64,000 nucleotides of DNA from Prevotella sp. E13-27 (GCF_023217965.1 NZ_JALPSC010000001.1:2046001-2110000); one strand, 5' to 3'. Positions 34,586-43,819 are shown, counted from the stretch's first letter. Numbers and translations: made by a program. Notes: generated by a model not told the origin, from the letters alone.

Positions 34586-36421
34586 ATGGGAAAACAGTTT
34601 GTTTATAGAAAAGATATAGATTTTTTGAAAGCATTAGCCATTATAGCAGTGGTGCTATATCACATGGGGCTATGTGAAAGTGGCTATTTAGGGGTTGATG
34701 TTTTCTTTGTAATAAGTGGATTCTTGATAACCCCAGGAATTGTTAGATCCATTCAAGAAGGAGAATTCAAGTACTTCAACTATCTAGAAAAGAGGATATT
34801 CCGTTTACTGCCATTGCTGTTGTTAGTGATGCTTGTTTCAATGGTTGCAGGAATCATTATTATGCTTCCTGATGACTTGGAAAATCTGTCATCGTCAGTT
34901 ATTGCATCAAGTCTTTTCTCAAACAATATTCTCTCCTCAATTACAACAAATAATTACTGGGCACTTTTCATGGAGTACAAGCCCCTGATGCATACATGGT
35001 ATCTGGGTATATTGTTTGAGTTTTATTTACTTCTGCCTCTTATCTTATTGGTGTTTTTTAGACTCAAGAAGGAAAGGAATGATTTTAGGGTAACGGCTTT
35101 ATGGACGCTATCTGGTTTTTCTCTCATTTCACTTATACTTTACTTCCTGCCAAGCATCAATGATGGTAGTCGTTTTTACATGTTACCCTGTCGGTTCTTT
35201 GAACTCGGGTTGGGGGGGGCATTTTCTTTGATTAGTGAGAGAGTAAATCTTAAAGGAATCGCTAATGGCAAATTCTATTTATTAGGAGTAATTCTATTGG
35301 GCATTATAGTTTTCTTTGGTTGTTTAGGAGGAAAAAGTGTTGGCGAACCAAATCTTGTTCATCTACCTAACCATACCAACGGCTTAATACCTAGGTGGCT
35401 ATTATTGTTATCCACGGTCTTCCTTACAATTTTACTTTTAATAAACGCGCAAATTGGCAATAGTATTTTCAATAAGAAGCTTTGGAATCCATTGTGTGTG
35501 GTAGGGGCGATGAGTTATAGTATCTTCCTTTGGCATCAACCGATAATTGCTTTTTACCGATATGTGAATTATCCTGAAATACCGTGGACAAAATGGATGC
35601 TTATATTCCTTATTGTAATAGTAATATCGTATTTATCGTATAGAGTTGTTGAGAAGCGTTTGAAATTGAACAAAATGTCGCGTTGGGGAACCATAATTTG
35701 CTTTGTGTTGGTTAATGGATTTGCGGTTGTTGTCTATGCCAAAGGGGGCATCATTCGAGATGTGCCCGAACTCAATATTGCTTATGGTGATACTGAGCCA
35801 GATGCGTATACAAGATACAATGACAGGATAAGGACGATGGCTGTTGATTTCCCAGACAATGGACGTATTAACGTGATGGTTATTGGGAATAGTTTCGCAC
35901 GAGACATGGCCAATGTTATTCTTGAATCCAAAATGAAGGAAAAGGTTAACATCTCTTATTCTGAAACCACGAACAGTGAAGCTGATATCATTAAGAGACT
36001 ACATGAGAGTGATATTGTGTTTTTCTTCGGGTGGAAGCATAACGTACCTCAATCATTGTGGGATATTTTGCAAGAAAAGACGCAAGTTTGGGGAATTGGT
36101 ACCAAAAATTACGGACTTCATAATGGTGTAATCTACAAAAACAGGAGGAAAAAGGATTATTATTCTCAAACTATGAAAATAGATGCGCGCTATTTTGAAT
36201 GGAATGACATGTTGAAAGAGGAGTGGGGTGAACGCTATGTTGATTTCTTGAAAATGTCAGTTGTCGGAAGTTCTAACAATGTATTGGTATTCTCTGATAA
36301 GAAGACTTTTATAAGTCCAGATTGTCGTCATTTATCAAAAGATGGTGCACGTTACTATGCGGATAGAATTGATTGGAAGAAGATTTTTTGTACAGATGCA
36401 TTAAAAGACAGAATCAAATAG
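34586..36421 (+). CDS. OafA-type acyltransferase 3 with SGNH-like C-terminus, in frame (G8)
   Basis: 611 residues. Residues 1-370 form the acyltransferase-3 membrane domain (DFLKALAIIAVVLYHMGLCE, GYLGVDVFFVISGFLI), with about ten membrane segments. From about 400 a periplasmic SGNH-like domain follows (INVMVIGNSFARDMANVI as block I; late DCRHLSKDGARYYADRID as the D-x2-H block). It O-acetylates extracytoplasmic glycans. A run of eight G (35212-35219, in a Gly-Leu-Gly-Gly segment) leaves the frame open, so the gene is ON. The tract parallels those in three other decoration genes. Confidence 0.9.
   Translation: MGKQFVYRKDIDFLKALAIIAVVLYHMGLCESGYLGVDVFFVISGFLITPGIVRSIQEGEFKYFNYLEKRIFRLLPLLLLVMLVSMVAGIIIMLPDDLENLSSSVIASSLFSNNILSSITTNNYWALFMEYKPLMHTWYLGILFEFYLLLPLILLVFFRLKKERNDFRVTALWTLSGFSLISLILYFLPSINDGSRFYMLPCRFFELGLGGAFSLISERVNLKGIANGKFYLLGVILLGIIVFFGCLGGKSVGEPNLVHLPNHTNGLIPRWLLLLSTVFLTILLLINAQIGNSIFNKKLWNPLCVVGAMSYSIFLWHQPIIAFYRYVNYPEIPWTKWMLIFLIVIVISYLSYRVVEKRLKLNKMSRWGTIICFVLVNGFAVVVYAKGGIIRDVPELNIAYGDTEPDAYTRYNDRIRTMAVDFPDNGRINVMVIGNSFARDMANVILESKMKEKVNISYSETTNSEADIIKRLHESDIVFFFGWKHNVPQSLWDILQEKTQVWGIGTKNYGLHNGVIYKNRRKKDYYSQTMKIDARYFEWNDMLKEEWGERYVDFLKMSVVGSSNNVLVFSDKKTFISPDCRHLSKDGARYYADRIDWKKIFCTDALKDRIK
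35212..35219 (+). repeat. Poly-G tract (G8) in OafA-type acyltransferase gene
   Basis: Eight G residues; in-frame state. Confidence 0.9.
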
Positions 36422-36447
36422 TGTTTTTTTAGACCTGATAAGCAAAT

Positions 36448-37017
36448 ATGAAACTAAAAGAAATACTTAACATTTTTATGTATGGTGATATTCCTACTTC
36501 ATACTTCACTAAGCGAGGTATGAAGATTGGAAAGAACTTCAACCGCCAGTCGGGAACAAGAATGGATCCGTCACACTGTTGGCTTATCACCATCGGAGAT
36601 GACGTGACGCTTGCAAACAAGGTGCAGATTCTTGCTCACGACGACAGCCCCCGTATCTATACCGGCTATGGCAGGATAGGGCGCGTGGTTATTGGCAACC
36701 GAGTGTTCGTGGGGGCCAATAGTACCATACTGATGAATACCAAGATAGGCGATGACGTTATCATTGCAGCTGGCAGTGTGGTGACAAGGGACATTCCCGA
36801 CGGGTGCATTGCCGCCGGAGTTCCCGCCAAGGTAATAGGGAAGACAAAAGATTACATAGAACGCGAAAAATCACAAATAGGTGTGGCACCTACATTCGAT
36901 TCTTCGTATTCGTATGACCATGCCAAAGTGAGCAAGCAACAAAAAGAGGAGTTAAGAAAAACCTTCGAGAAAAACCCGCAAGTGGGGTATCTCGAACTGA
37001 GCTATTACGAAGACTGA
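36448..37017 (+). CDS. Hexapeptide acetyltransferase (maa/WbbJ type)
   Basis: 189 residues. Left-handed beta-helix with CWLITIGDDVTLANKVQILA, HDDSPRIYTGYGRIGRVVIG (catalytic His in AHDDS), FVGANSTILMNTKIGDDVII and GCIAAGVPAKVIGKTKDY. Likely O- or N-acetylates a sugar before export. Six bases before the next transferase gene. Confidence 0.87.
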   Translation: MKLKEILNIFMYGDIPTSYFTKRGMKIGKNFNRQSGTRMDPSHCWLITIGDDVTLANKVQILAHDDSPRIYTGYGRIGRVVIGNRVFVGANSTILMNTKIGDDVIIAAGSVVTRDIPDGCIAAGVPAKVIGKTKDYIEREKSQIGVAPTFDSSYSYDHAKVSKQQKEELRKTFEKNPQVGYLELSYYED

Positions 37018-37022
37018 ACAAA

Positions 37023-38183
37023 ATGAAGAAAATACTATCCGTTATCACATCAGATGTAACCGCTGAATCTTATATTGGCGACCAACTCCAGTATTTTCAG
37101 GAGAGGGGCGGTTATGAGTGTCATTTAATTAGTTCTCCGGGGCCGTATTTGGAGGCGTATGCCAAGAAACAAGGCATCAAATATACGGAGATACAGATAG
37201 ACCGGCAGCTGAGGCCTCGTTCCATCAAGACATTCTGGGCTATTTACAAATATATGCGTAAACAGAAGTTCGATGTGGTGATTGCGCACAGCGGCCCGTC
37301 TGCCTGCCTAATTTCAATGACAGCAGCAAAACTGGCCGGAATACCTCATCGCATTGAGTTGGCACATGGGGCACTGCAAGAGGGTTTGAAAGGTATCTTG
37401 AGGCGTTTTGTGATTATGAGCGAGAGCTTCAATTCGCATAATGCCGAGAAAGTGGTGATTGTTAGTCCTTCGGTGGCAAAGATTCGCCAGAATGATGGGA
37501 TTGACAAGCCGGAAAAACAGGTGCTGCTATCGAAGGGCACTTGTAATGGTGTAGATACTATAGAACGGTTTAATCCCGATAAGGTTTCAGATGAAGTGGT
37601 GGCTGGCCTGAAACAACAATATGGGATTGAGGAAGGCGATTTTGTTGTTGGCTATATTGGCCGCTTGGTACGTGACAAAGGCATCGTGGAACTGGTGGAG
37701 GGATTTAAACGGTTGCGCGAGTTGCATCCAGAGAAGGTGGTAAAGCTCTTGATTGTGGGTTCGCCTGAGAAGCGGGATGCCCTTCCGCAAGAAACACTGG
37801 ATTTCCTATCTTCCGACAAAAGTATTATCTATACAGGTTTTGTGCCCTACAACGAGATAGCCCGTTACTATTCCCTGATGGATACCTTTATCCTGCCTTC
37901 TTATAGAGAAGGTTTCCCCACTGTGGTTTTAGAGGCGTCATCAATGGGATTACCCGTGGTGACAACGAGAAAAACAGGATGTATCGATTCCATTGTGGAA
38001 AACGAGACGGGCTTGTTTGCTGACCTGAATGGTGAATCGATTGCAAAGGCTCTTGAGGCGATGATGGATAAGGACTTTGCCCGCAGGTTAGGAAAGAATG
38101 GACGAAAGTGGGTTACTGAAAACTACGAGCATTCGATAGTAAGGGAAGCCATGCTTCAATTGATAGACAGTTTAACAAGGTAA
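37023..38183 (+). CDS. Glycosyltransferase family 4 (WbpT/PglA-like)
   Basis: 386 residues. N-terminal QYFQERGGYECHLISSPGPY, HSGPSACLISMTAAKLAGIP, donor motif FVVGYIGRLVRDKGIVELVE, and PSYREGFPTVVLEASSMGLP (E-x7-E). Matches the GT4 type that adds the second sugar after the PglC-like primer in many loci. Followed after 2 bp by the priming transferase gene, a common pairing. Confidence 0.9.
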   Translation: MKKILSVITSDVTAESYIGDQLQYFQERGGYECHLISSPGPYLEAYAKKQGIKYTEIQIDRQLRPRSIKTFWAIYKYMRKQKFDVVIAHSGPSACLISMTAAKLAGIPHRIELAHGALQEGLKGILRRFVIMSESFNSHNAEKVVIVSPSVAKIRQNDGIDKPEKQVLLSKGTCNGVDTIERFNPDKVSDEVVAGLKQQYGIEEGDFVVGYIGRLVRDKGIVELVEGFKRLRELHPEKVVKLLIVGSPEKRDALPQETLDFLSSDKSIIYTGFVPYNEIARYYSLMDTFILPSYREGFPTVVLEASSMGLPVVTTRKTGCIDSIVENETGLFADLNGESIAKALEAMMDKDFARRLGKNGRKWVTENYEHSIVREAMLQLIDSLTR

Positions 38184-38185
38184 CT

Positions 38186-38770
38186 ATGTATAGACATTTC
38201 TTCAAGGCATTTATAGACATTACGCTATCAGTGTTGGGGCTGATTATTCTTGCTATCCCGATGCTGATCATCGCGCTTGTCATCAAGTGTGACAGTAAAG
38301 GACCTGCGCTCTTCAAGCAGAAGCGTTTGGGCAAGGGTCAGAAAGAGTTCACTGTGTATAAGTTCAGGACTATGTGCGATCATGCCTTTGAGAAAGGTGG
38401 GGTAGCCTCTTCTGAACATGATATGCGAATCACTAAAGTGGGAAAGATACTGCGGAAAACCAGTCTTGACGAACTGCCCCAGATGCTGAATATCATCAAA
38501 GGCGAAATGGCTATTATCGGGCCTCGACCCATTCTTGCATTTGAGTTTGACGAGTATAAGGACAACGCACGTTATGCCCATCGCTATGATGCAAAACCAG
38601 GGATGTTCTGTACCGTGGATATTGACCTGCGTGCAACAGCTACGAGGGAACAGCAGTTTGAGATGGATGCGGAGTATGTAGATAAGATGAGCTTCGGGCT
38701 GGATTTCAAAGTGTTCTTTGGAATCATCAAGACCGTGGTGTTAGGAAAGAATGTATATAAAGAGCAATAA
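38186..38770 (+). CDS. Priming phosphoglycosyltransferase (PglC-like bacterial sugar transferase)
   Basis: 194 residues, the small monotopic type with one N-terminal re-entrant membrane helix (AFIDITLSVLGLIILAIPML) and the conserved core GPALFKQKRLGKGQKEFTVY, KFRTM, LRKTSLDELPQMLNIIKGEM and IGPRP. The Asp-Glu catalytic dyad is in SLDELPQ. Loads phospho-sugar onto undecaprenyl phosphate to start repeat-unit assembly. Confidence 0.92.
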   Translation: MYRHFFKAFIDITLSVLGLIILAIPMLIIALVIKCDSKGPALFKQKRLGKGQKEFTVYKFRTMCDHAFEKGGVASSEHDMRITKVGKILRKTSLDELPQMLNIIKGEMAIIGPRPILAFEFDEYKDNARYAHRYDAKPGMFCTVDIDLRATATREQQFEMDAEYVDKMSFGLDFKVFFGIIKTVVLGKNVYKEQ

Positions 38771-38774
38771 CAAT

Positions 38775-39920
38775 ATGAACAACAGTTATAACGGGCACCT
38801 CTGTATAGTCTTTGCCCTCGAACATTACAATCCGTTGAATATGATTCGTGCCTTTGGCGAGAATGGTATCAACCCTGTGTATATATCCGTGAAGCGTCGC
38901 TATGAGGTGGCTACACGCAGTAAGTATATCTCCAAGCTCCACCGAGTGGACTCTGTGGAAGATGGCTACCAGTTGCTGATGAACGAGTATGGCAACATTG
39001 CCGCTGAAACAGGCAAGAAGCCATACATTGTGTTCTCGGATGACAAGTCAGTAGGCTTCTTTGACCTGCACTATGAGGAATGGAAGGACAAGTTCATTAC
39101 CTACAATGCCGGTCGCAACGGACGCATCAACGAGTTTATGGACAAGTACCAGATACAGCAGCTGGCCAAGAAACACGGCTTTAACGTACTTGACAGCTAT
39201 GTGATTGGTAAGAACGACCCGCTGCCTGAAAACCTGTGGTACCCCATCATTACCAAGGACATTTCTCCCAACTCGGGTAGTTGGAAGTTTGACGTGTATA
39301 TTTGCCAGAACGAACAGGAACTGAAAGAGGCCATTGAGAAGATAGAGAGTCCGCTGATTATGATTCAGCACTTTGTGGACAAGAAGAACGAGATGGCTCT
39401 GGAAGGTTACACCATCAATCACGGCAAAGAGATGCAGATTATCACCCAGATGACGTGGAAGTACCTCATTCAAGGTTACTACAGCCCGTATCACGATGTC
39501 TGTATGTTTACCGACAAAGAGATGGAGAAGAAACTCCAGGCTATGTTTGAGGAGATTGGCTTTGAGGGCGTGTTTGAAGTAGAGTTCCTGATTGACAAAG
39601 ACGGTACGTTCTACTTTATGGAAACCAACTTCCGAGCTTCCGCTTGGAACCCCACCTGCAAGTTTGCCGGAATGCCGCTGGATTACCTTTGGGTAAAGGG
39701 GATGGAGAACGGATATATCGATCCTGCTGACCGCAAAGAGTTTGAACCGTTCACTTCGATGAGTGAGGTGATTGACTATGGCAAGCGTGTTGAGGGCGGT
39801 ATGGTATCCATTGCAGAATGGCTCCGTGACTTCAAGGATGCCAAGTGCGTTTATATCTATGATAAAGAAGACCGTGGCCCTTGGGATGCGGTGATAGAAA
39901 ACTGGGATAGCTTTAAGTAA
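38775..39920 (+). CDS. ATP-grasp ligase 5
   Basis: 381 residues from the ATG at 38775 (an earlier ATG at 38751 would overlap the sugar transferase gene by 20 bp). PreATP-grasp HLCIVFALEHYNPLNMIRAF; core YPIITKDISPNSGSWKFDVY with the ATP lysine, PLIMIQHFVDKKNEMALEGY, EVEFLIDKDGTFYFMETNFR as metal site, then a C-terminal ~60-residue extension. This family is frequent directly after PglC-like genes in Bacteroidales capsule loci. Amine acceptor and acid donor are not known. Confidence 0.85.
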   Translation: MNNSYNGHLCIVFALEHYNPLNMIRAFGENGINPVYISVKRRYEVATRSKYISKLHRVDSVEDGYQLLMNEYGNIAAETGKKPYIVFSDDKSVGFFDLHYEEWKDKFITYNAGRNGRINEFMDKYQIQQLAKKHGFNVLDSYVIGKNDPLPENLWYPIITKDISPNSGSWKFDVYICQNEQELKEAIEKIESPLIMIQHFVDKKNEMALEGYTINHGKEMQIITQMTWKYLIQGYYSPYHDVCMFTDKEMEKKLQAMFEEIGFEGVFEVEFLIDKDGTFYFMETNFRASAWNPTCKFAGMPLDYLWVKGMENGYIDPADRKEFEPFTSMSEVIDYGKRVEGGMVSIAEWLRDFKDAKCVYIYDKEDRGPWDAVIENWDSFK

Positions 39921-39921
39921 T

Positions 39922-40821
39922 ATGGAAAAACTATTGTTTACCGGTGGTACGGGTTTTCTTGGTGCCAATGTGAAACCTTTACTGGATAAGGATTATGAAG
40001 TAACCACCATAGGCATTACCGACAGGGATATGATTCCTGCGAATCTAGCCAAAGAAGTGCCAGAGCTACCTTGCAAGTATGACATCGTACTTCATGCAGC
40101 GGGTAAAGCCCATGTCTATCCAAAGACACCTAAAGAGCGTCAGGCGTTTTATGACATCAACCTGATGGGAACCATCAACCTTTGCAAAGCCTTGGATAAG
40201 GTTGGCGTTCCGCACTCTTTTATTTTTATTTCCACGATGAGTGTCTATGGGTCGGAACCAGGGAAGAACGATACTGAGGAAACCAGAACACTGATTGGTG
40301 ACACACCTTACGCTGATAGCAAAATTAAGGCTGAGGAGTTCCTGTTGGATTGGAGCAAGAAGAATGGCGTGATTCTGACTATTCTGCGTCCTGCGTTGTT
40401 GGCAGGCAAGGGAGCGCCAGGGAATCTGGGCGCGATGGTAAATGGTATCAAAACAGGCAAGTATCTCAGCATAGCTGGCGGGAAGGCACAAAAAAGTATG
40501 CTGATGGCAGAAGACATTGCCCGACTGGTGCCGCTGGTGGCTGATAAGGGCGGTATTTACAATGTGTGTGATAAGCATCATCCCACCTTTGGAGAATTAG
40601 AGGCTTCAATTGCTAAACAGTTAGGCAAGAAGGCTCCTATCTCAATTCCGTATTGGCTGGCCAAGTGTGCGGCACTAGTTGGTGATGTGGTAGGGGACAG
40701 ATTCCCGCTCAACTCTGCAAGACTGAAGAAGATGACAGCCTCCAGCACCTTTAGCAGTGAGAAAGCCAGAAAAGAACTTAGGTGGGAGCCGTTGGATGTA
40801 CTGGCATCGTTCAAGATTTAA
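39922..40821 (+). CDS. NAD-dependent epimerase/dehydratase (SDR), sugar 4-reductase type
   Basis: 299 residues. FTGGTGFLGANVKPLL nucleotide motif, LHAAGKAHVYPKTP, ISTMSVYGSEPG and catalytic Tyr-x3-Lys in TPYADSKIKAEEF. Next to PglC-like transferases such enzymes (WbpV/WreQ type) make UDP-QuiNAc or UDP-FucNAc, or a 4-epimerised HexNAc, as the primed sugar. The exact reaction is an inference. Confidence 0.85.
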   Translation: MEKLLFTGGTGFLGANVKPLLDKDYEVTTIGITDRDMIPANLAKEVPELPCKYDIVLHAAGKAHVYPKTPKERQAFYDINLMGTINLCKALDKVGVPHSFIFISTMSVYGSEPGKNDTEETRTLIGDTPYADSKIKAEEFLLDWSKKNGVILTILRPALLAGKGAPGNLGAMVNGIKTGKYLSIAGGKAQKSMLMAEDIARLVPLVADKGGIYNVCDKHHPTFGELEASIAKQLGKKAPISIPYWLAKCAALVGDVVGDRFPLNSARLKKMTASSTFSSEKARKELRWEPLDVLASFKI

Positions 40822-40837
40822 TAGCGATTACGATTTC

Positions 40838-41974
40838 GTGAGCAAAGAGAATAAGAACCAAGCAGCGTTCATTGCGCTGGTAAGAGCTGGATTGTGGGAG
40901 AACTCTCAAAAGCTTAGAGTTGAGAGTTTAGAGTTTAGAGATTCTGTTGATTGGGAAGAGGTGTATCGTCTGGCAAGCGAACTGGCGGTATTAGGACTTG
41001 TGCTAACAGGAATAGAGAATTTGCCTCTTGACCAAAGACCACCAAAGGAAATGTTGTTACAGTGGATCGGAGAAATCCAGATGTTGGAGCAGCAGAACCA
41101 GTCAATGAACCACTTCATCGGTGAGCTGGTGGATAAGATGCGCAAGGAAGGAATCTACGCACTGTTGGTCAAGGGGCAAGGTGTGGCGCAATGCTACGAG
41201 AAACCTTTCTGGCGGTCGTGTGGTGATGTGGATTTCCTGTTGAGTGCTGACAATTACGATAAGGCAAAAGAGTTTCTGGCACCCTTGGCAGCACATGTAG
41301 ATAAAGAGGATACATTCAGAAAGCATCTGGGAATGACTATTGATCCATGGATTGTGGAACTGCACGGAACGATGAATACCGAATTATCCAAGCGAGTTAA
41401 TCGTGGGATAGAAGAGGTGCAAAACGATTTGTTCTATGGCGGGAACGTCAGGTCGTGGATGAATGAAGGTACGCAGGTATTCCTTCCCAGTGCGGATAAC
41501 GATATCATCATTATCTTTACGCACTTTATCCAGCACTTCTATGTTGGGGGCGTTGGCTTACGGCAGGTGTGCGACTGGTGCAGACTGTTGTGGACCTATC
41601 GAGATAAGATAGACTACAAAAAGCTAGAAAGAAAGTTGAAGGATATGGGGCTGATGGAAGAGTGGCGGTCGTTTGGTGTGTTTGCCGTAGAGCAGCTTGG
41701 GATGCCTGAGGAGGCGATGCCTTTCTATAAGACATCGGGCAGACAGAAACGAAATGCCAACCGTATCTACAAACTGATATTACGTTCCGGCAGTTTCGGG
41801 TTCAACCAAGACCAAAGCTACCGAAGCAAGTACCCTGGAGTGGTTGCAAAGACCATTACGCTTTGGCTTCGCATCGGAGAATTCATGCGGCTGACGGCCA
41901 TCTTCCCGATGAATGCCCCCAAGTTCTTCATACACTATTTCTGCCGCAGGTTTGGAGCGTATTTAACAAGATAA
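40838..41974 (+). CDS. Nucleotidyltransferase-fold protein (NTP_transf_5 type)
   Basis: About 378 residues if the GTG at 40838 is used (SKENKNQAAFIALVRAGLWE); the frame is open from 40757 inside the previous gene, and an ATG at 40796 is an alternative. The family hallmark is LLVKGQGVAQCYEKPFWRSC followed by GDVDFLLSADNYDKAKEF (G-D-V-D metal site). Frequent at the end of Bacteroidales capsule operons; substrate unknown. It has an in-frame repeat insertion near the N-terminus (SQKLRVESLEFRDS, 40900-40943, complement of the CTCAACTCT type). Last intact gene of the capsule operon. Confidence 0.8.
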   Translation: MSKENKNQAAFIALVRAGLWENSQKLRVESLEFRDSVDWEEVYRLASELAVLGLVLTGIENLPLDQRPPKEMLLQWIGEIQMLEQQNQSMNHFIGELVDKMRKEGIYALLVKGQGVAQCYEKPFWRSCGDVDFLLSADNYDKAKEFLAPLAAHVDKEDTFRKHLGMTIDPWIVELHGTMNTELSKRVNRGIEEVQNDLFYGGNVRSWMNEGTQVFLPSADNDIIIIFTHFIQHFYVGGVGLRQVCDWCRLLWTYRDKIDYKKLERKLKDMGLMEEWRSFGVFAVEQLGMPEEAMPFYKTSGRQKRNANRIYKLILRSGSFGFNQDQSYRSKYPGVVAKTITLWLRIGEFMRLTAIFPMNAPKFFIHYFCRRFGAYLTR

Positions 41975-42000
41975 AGATAATATTCAAGACAACGATATAT

Positions 42001-42153
42001 ATGTTCAACTTAGACATGATTATTTCGGACAGTGTAACGTTCCGTCCGACAAGCATGTTTGAGCCTGAAATCAAGGCTAATGCGGAAACGCTTACTTGTG
42101 AGATAAAAGGAAAGAAGGAGTGTGTGATAGATGGGGCTGTAAGTCTCCGATAA
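42001..42153 (+). pseudogene. 5' fragment of the second dehydratase gene (copy of 8034)
   Basis: The first 50 codons (MFNLDMIISDSVTFRPTSMF, then EIKGKKECVIDGA) are clearly homologous to the start of the dehydratase at 8034 (MFNLDKFIADSVTFRPVSMF, EIKGKKVCVIGGA), then the frame ends in SLR-stop just where the Rossmann motif GGAGSIG should be; GG has become DG. It is a decayed duplicate, probably left from recombination between capsule loci. Confidence 0.85.
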
Positions 42154-42210
42154 ACCACGTCTATTAGGACTGCTAGGTAGAGGCTATCTTTGCATCAAAG
42201 ACTATAAGCT

Positions 42211-42486
42211 ATGATGTCAAAGGGAGAAGTTGCGGAGGTCGTTGCCTACTGAGATAAAAACAAATCGTCTTTAATCGTACGCTTACGGTGGACTGTCGCG
42301 TTGGAAGATATCGAAACGGCTCTTGCCACTGTAAAGGAATCGTTATGACCCAGGATGAGAGATGGCATTGAATGTACCGGCTGGTCAGTGGATACAGTGA
42401 AAGCCTTGGACCCAGGTCTCGTTATCCTGAAATGTTAGGATGTAGCATACGAGCCACAAAATCCAGAAGATATTTTGAGTAATTAG
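42211..42486 (+). pseudogene. Multi-stop reading frame, unidentified
   Basis: One frame of 91 codons from ATG 42211 contains internal stops (first TGA at 42250, a second TGA, then TAG) but otherwise reads as protein: MMSKGEVAEVVAY, DIETALATVKESL, GWSVDTVKALDPGLVILKC and DVAYEPQNPEDILSN. A promoter-like TATCTTTG lies at 42185-42192. The N-terminal piece faintly recalls IS66-type accessory proteins, but I cannot assign it. The rest of 42154-42491 has nothing else I can support. Confidence 0.4.
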
Positions 42487-42491
42487 AAACA

Positions 42492-43727
42492 ATGAAACAA
42501 CTATTACAGATCTCTCAACGAGGAGTTGAGATGCCCGCTTCTCCTATCAGAAAGTTAGCACCTTTAGCATACGCAGCGGAAGATAGAGGCGTGAAGATAT
42601 ACAGGTTGAACATTGGTCAGCCGGACTTGCCCACGCCTCAAAAGGCATTAGATGTACTTAAGCATATCAACAGAAAGACGCTTGAATATAGCCCATCACA
42701 GGGTTATCGCTCATTGCGAAAAGCTTTGGTAAACTACTATGAGCGTTACCAGATAAAACTGGATGCAGATGAGATTATCATTACCAGTGGTGGCAGTGAG
42801 GCCGTGTTGTTTGCTTTCATGAGTTGTTTGAACCCTGGTGATGAGATTATTGTGCCGGAACCCGCATACGCCAATTACATGTCGTTTGCAGTTTCTGCGG
42901 GTGCGGTCATCAGAACGGTGGTCACTACTATTGAGGAAGGTTTCTGCCTGCCTAAGGTTGAGAAGTTTGAGGAGCTTATCAATGAGCGGACAAAAGCCAT
43001 TCTGATATGCAATCCCAACAACCCCACGGGGTATCTCTATACGCAAAAGGAAATGAACCAGATTCGGGATCTAGTGAAGAGGTATAACTTGTACTTGTTC
43101 TCGGACGAGGTATATCGTGAGTTTATCTATACGGGTTCACCTTATATTTCCGCTATGCATTTAGAAGGCATAGAGCAGAATGTGGTTTTGATTGACTCTG
43201 TATCAAAACGTTATTCTGAATGTGGCATTCGTATTGGGGCTTTGATAACTAAAAATGAGCAGGTAAGGAAGACTGTGATGAAGTTTTGTCAGGCTCGTTT
43301 GTCACCTCCTTTGATTGGTCAAATAGTAGCAGAAGCTTCGATTGAGGGTACCGAGCAGTATTCTCGTGAGATGTATGATGAATATGTAGAGCGCAGGAAA
43401 TGCTTGATTGATGGCGTGAATCGTATTCCAGGCTGTTATACCCCCGTTCCTATGGGCGCATTCTACACAGTCGCTCAGTTGCCTGTAGATGATACGGAGA
43501 AATTCTGCGCTTGGTGTTTGAGTGAATTTTGTTGGAAAGATGATAAGACTCCTGACGGGAAGGTTGGAGAAACTATTATGATGGCACCGGCTGCAGGTTT
43601 CTATTCTACTCCTGGTATGGGAATGAATCAGGTTCGCCTGGCTTACGTTCTGAATAAGAAAGATATACAGAGGGCTTTGTTCTTGTTGGGGAAGGCTCTG
43701 GAACGGTATAAGGTGGTAGAAAAGTGA
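42492..43727 (+). CDS. Class I/II aminotransferase (aspartate aminotransferase-like)
   Basis: 411 residues, intact. PLP fold type I: RLNIGQPDLPTPQKALDVLK, ITSGGSEAVLFAFMSCLNPG, ICNPNNPTGYLYTQKEMNQI, the SDEVYREFIY strand and the PLP lysine in IDSVSKRYSECGIRIGAL. Similar to AspC-type and tyrosine/valine-pyruvate enzymes. It lies between two gene fragments, so it may be a remnant of a neighbouring locus that stayed functional; it could supply an amino acid for the ATP-grasp ligases, but this is speculation. Confidence 0.85.
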   Translation: MKQLLQISQRGVEMPASPIRKLAPLAYAAEDRGVKIYRLNIGQPDLPTPQKALDVLKHINRKTLEYSPSQGYRSLRKALVNYYERYQIKLDADEIIITSGGSEAVLFAFMSCLNPGDEIIVPEPAYANYMSFAVSAGAVIRTVVTTIEEGFCLPKVEKFEELINERTKAILICNPNNPTGYLYTQKEMNQIRDLVKRYNLYLFSDEVYREFIYTGSPYISAMHLEGIEQNVVLIDSVSKRYSECGIRIGALITKNEQVRKTVMKFCQARLSPPLIGQIVAEASIEGTEQYSREMYDEYVERRKCLIDGVNRIPGCYTPVPMGAFYTVAQLPVDDTEKFCAWCLSEFCWKDDKTPDGKVGETIMMAPAAGFYSTPGMGMNQVRLAYVLNKKDIQRALFLLGKALERYKVVEK

Positions 43728-43732
43728 TAGGG

Positions 43733-43759
43733 GTGACAGTGGGACAGGTTCCTCGTCAC
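43733..43759 (+). repeat. Short copy (D) of the module-border repeat
   Basis: GTGACAGTGGGACAGGTTC followed by CTCGTCAC; differs at one base from the first 27 bp of the ~110-bp border repeats at 44608, 45701 (with an insertion) and 47752. It starts 6 bp after the aminotransferase stop. Confidence 0.75.
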
Positions 43760-43819
43760 GGGGGTACAAGTACCCTAAATACGTTGAATTAGACCGCGGC
43801 CTAAACCAGTCAGTCGCTG

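Noticed and set aside
39048..39968. 306-codon minus-strand frame
   Set aside because: Antisense to the fifth ATP-grasp gene, composed of codon-bias shadow sequence.
41863..42153. 96-codon frame starting inside the nucleotidyltransferase gene
   Set aside because: Only the part from ATG 42001 is homologous to a real protein (dehydratase start); the upstream part is out-of-frame sequence of the preceding gene.
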